Shown here: positions 4,005 through 5,657 of the stretch, one piece after another
Layout: each line of letters starts with the position of its first letter
Position numbering within the stretch: the first letter of the stretch is position 1
Source: Chloroflexota bacterium
Lineage (GTDB): Bacteria; Chloroflexota; Anaerolineae; VGOG01
Direction: 5' to 3'
Assembly (NCBI GenBank): GCA_030615705.1
Contig: JAUWYT010000129.1
Coordinates: 1 to 5,657 of the forward strand
DNA: 5,657 nucleotides
Made by a program: the position numbers and the translations under genes
Notes under the pieces: model-generated
Seen by the model: the letters and a program-made list of their open reading frames with translations, nothing else
Told to the model about the DNA's origin: nothing
Databases searched by the model: none

Positions 4005-5357
4005 ATGAGCAAATTATCAATCGTCATCCTGGCTGCCGGCCAGGGCACACGCATGAAATCAGAGGTGCCAAAGGCCCTGCACTCTCTGGCCGGCAAACCG
4101 CTGGTCCAATACGCCGTAGAGATGGCTGCTCAGCTCATCTCGGAGAAGCCGCTGCTGGTGGTGGGCCACGGCGCGGATCAAGTGCGTCGGGCTATAGGCG
4201 ATCAAGTCATCTATGTGGAGCAGAGGGAACAGTTGGGCACAGGGCATGCTCTCCTCCAAGCTCGGCCACTGCTAGAAGGCCGAAGCGAGACGGTTTTGGT
4301 CTGTTGCGCCGATATGCCCTTCCTATCTCCCGACACCTTGAGGCGATTGTTGGAACTTCATGAGGAGAGGAAGGACCCTATCGCCATGCTCACTGTCGAG
4401 GCCGACGATCCTAAGGGCTTTGGGCGTATCCTGCGCGACGAAGCCGGTCAGGTGGTTGGCATCGTGGAGGAGGCGGTAGCCACCGACGCTCAGAAGGCCA
4501 TCAGAGAGCTCAATTGTGGTGTCTATTGCTTCGACGGCGATTGGCTCTGGCCTCACCTGGCCCAGCTTCCCCTCAGCCCTAAAGGCGAGTATTACCTGAC
4601 CGATCTTGTAGCTATGGCCGTGGCCGAGGGACAGGTGGTGGAAGCACTGAAGATCAGCGATGTCACTGAGGTATTGGGGATCAATGATCGTTCGCATCTG
4701 GCCCAGGCGGAAGCGCTCATGCGGCAGCACATAAACCAGAAGTGGCTGCTGGAAGGTGTTACCTTGCTTGCCCCTGCCCTGACTTTCATAGATGCCACCG
4801 TCAAGATCGGTCAAGATACGATCATCTACCCCAACACCTACCTTGAGGGCGCGACGGCCATTGGCTGCCAGTGCCGTTTGGGCCCCAACACCATCGTTCG
4901 CGACTCGACCATCGGCGACAGATGCACCGTCGAGGCTTCGGTAGTCGAAGGAGCTGTTCTGGAGGATAGCGTGGACGTCGGCCCCTTTTCCCACCTGCGC
5001 CAGGGTGCGCACCTGGCCAAGGGGGTACACGTAGGCAACTTCGGTGAGGTCAAGAATTCGTACCTGGGCCCGGGCACCAGGATGGGGCATTTCAGCTATC
5101 TGGGCGATGCCACAGTGGGCCAGGAGGTTAACATCGGGGCGGGGACCATCACCTGCAACTACGATGGTGAGCGTAAACACCCTACCGTCATTGAGGATGG
5201 CGCTTTCATTGGCAGCGATACCATGCTGGTGGCCCCCGTGCGCGTAGGAGCTGGGGCGAAGATCGGGGCCGGTTCGGTGGTGACTCACGACATCCCTCCA
5301 GGCAGCATAGCCTACGGCGTCCCGGCGCGGGTGAGGGGCAAAGTGAGGGAGGAATAG
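4005..5357 (+). CDS. glmU: Bifunctional GlmU: N-acetylglucosamine-1-phosphate uridyltransferase / glucosamine-1-phosphate acetyltransferase
   Basis: A 450-residue full-length GlmU that makes UDP-GlcNAc for peptidoglycan and other envelope glycans: it acetylates GlcN-1-P with acetyl-CoA, then transfers UMP from UTP. The N-terminal nucleotidyltransferase domain has LAAGQGTRMKSEVPKALH (9-26), with Arg16 and Lys23, then QLGTGHA (76-82), CADMPF with metal ligand Asp103, and GIND with Asn227. From about 255 the left-handed beta-helix of hexapeptide repeats begins. The acetyltransferase site is intact: SHLR (Arg332), EVKNS (Lys350), GHFSYLGD (His362 catalytic, Tyr365), NIGAG (Asn376) and CNYDGERKH (Lys391). 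These match E. coli C-terminal numbering minus one. The frame is open back to 3846, but the ATG at 4005 is chosen because LSIVILAAG is the family N-terminus; the ribosome binding site there (GGGTAAG) is weak. cdd follows directly. Cytoplasmic, probably a trimer as in the family. Confidence 0.97.
   Translation: MSKLSIVILAAGQGTRMKSEVPKALHSLAGKPLVQYAVEMAAQLISEKPLLVVGHGADQVRRAIGDQVIYVEQREQLGTGHALLQARPLLEGRSETVLVCCADMPFLSPDTLRRLLELHEERKDPIAMLTVEADDPKGFGRILRDEAGQVVGIVEEAVATDAQKAIRELNCGVYCFDGDWLWPHLAQLPLSPKGEYYLTDLVAMAVAEGQVVEALKISDVTEVLGINDRSHLAQAEALMRQHINQKWLLEGVTLLAPALTFIDATVKIGQDTIIYPNTYLEGATAIGCQCRLGPNTIVRDSTIGDRCTVEASVVEGAVLEDSVDVGPFSHLRQGAHLAKGVHVGNFGEVKNSYLGPGTRMGHFSYLGDATVGQEVNIGAGTITCNYDGERKHPTVIEDGAFIGSDTMLVAPVRVGAGAKIGAGSVVTHDIPPGSIAYGVPARVRGKVREE
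5347..5352 (+). promoter_or_regulatory. Ribosome binding site of cdd inside the glmU 3' end
   Basis: GGGAGG, 5 nt before the cdd ATG at 5358, lies within the last glmU codons. The glmU TAG and cdd ATG are adjacent, so translational coupling is likely. Confidence 0.7.
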
Positions 5358-5657
5358 ATGGGCTTTGAGGATCTGATCGCCGAAGCGATGGAGGCGCGGG
5401 AGAAGGCTCATGCCCCCTATTCGCATTTCGTTGTGGGAGCGGCGCTGCTGGCCAAGTCGGGCCGCATCTACACGGGCTGCAACGTGGAGAATGCTTCCTA
5501 TGGGCTCTCGATCTGCGCTGAGCGTGTGGCCGTCTTCAAAGCCATCTCCGAGGGCGAGCGGGATTTCGAGGCCCTTGCCGTCGTCACCGAGAAAGGCGTC
5601 ACCCCCTGTGGTGCCTGCCGCCAGGTGCTGATGGAATTTGGAGAAGACATACAAGTG
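5358..5657 (+). CDS. cdd: Cytidine deaminase, N-terminal 100 residues (cut by window edge)
   Basis: The frame starts at the ATG directly after the glmU stop and is still open at the window edge. The residues match the short tetrameric cytidine deaminase (about 130 aa in full), which converts cytidine and deoxycytidine to uridine and deoxyuridine in pyrimidine salvage. Visible motifs are AHAPYSHFVVGAAL (18-30), substrate-binding TGCNVENASYG (39-49, Asn42 and Glu44), catalytic CAER (53-56, zinc ligand Cys53 and proton shuttle Glu55), and PCGACRQVL (83-91), whose Cys84 and Cys87 complete the zinc site. About 30 C-terminal residues should lie beyond the window. It is the second gene of the glmU unit, with its ribosome binding site inside the glmU 3' end. 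Confidence 0.95.
   Translation, partial: MGFEDLIAEAMEAREKAHAPYSHFVVGAALLAKSGRIYTGCNVENASYGLSICAERVAVFKAISEGERDFEALAVVTEKGVTPCGACRQVLMEFGEDIQV

Noticed and set aside
3232..4020. 262-codon leftward open frame
   Set aside because: It lies antisense to the well-supported deaminase and runs through the hairpin-rich gap. Its His/Arg/Gln-rich composition is that of a shadow frame.
4323..5654. 443-codon leftward open frame opposite glmU and cdd
   Set aside because: Both rightward genes are unmistakable by motif. The leftward frame is a long shadow, common in GC-rich coding DNA, with no recognisable domain.

Overview
The window reads as chromosomal DNA of a free-living bacterium with moderately high GC (estimated by eye, not computed). 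Most genes have strong GGAGG-type ribosome binding sites, and several sites match sigma-70-type promoters. A close pairing of an SCP2-domain protein with a diacylglycerol-kinase-family enzyme, a TM0936-like adenosine-derivative deaminase and a DUF4870 membrane protein fits my impression of Chloroflexota (Anaerolineae-like) or another deep-branching bacterial lineage. That placement is inference and is weak without a search. I see no phage, transposase, CRISPR, tRNA or rRNA.

Layout. Bases 1-614 hold a leftward pair: a DUF4870 membrane protein (180-614), then the first 41 codons of recJ (1-123), which runs off the left edge. Bases 615-900 form a divergent control region. Two near-consensus promoters stand back to back with their -35 boxes 6 bp apart, and the rightward side has a long leader that can fold. 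Rightward from there come an SCP2 sterol-carrier-domain protein (901-1242) and a soluble lipid kinase of the DagK/YegS family (1365-2282). After a 169-nt gap containing a compact two-stem, multi-hairpin element (about 2314-2425) comes an MTA/SAH-deaminase-type amidohydrolase (2452-3783). A 221-nt gap rich in palindromes and hairpins, ending in an extended -10 promoter, leads to glmU (4005-5357). Cytidine deaminase (cdd, from 5358) starts directly after the glmU stop codon and runs off the right edge.

How the genes fit together. The SCP2 protein and the lipid kinase probably share a transcript and a lipid theme: one could bind or present lipid, the other phosphorylate a lipid alcohol. The amidohydrolase probably salvages or detoxifies adenosine-type by-products of SAM chemistry. 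GlmU supplies UDP-GlcNAc for the cell envelope and Cdd salvages pyrimidine nucleosides; they are clearly co-transcribed. DUF4870 and recJ form a separate leftward unit.

No obviously new multi-gene system is present. The observations most worth checking are in non-coding DNA: the folded element at 2314-2425, the hairpin and palindrome array at 3797-3945, the divergent promoter with an inverted repeat over one -10 box, and a stem that would bury the recJ start codon.
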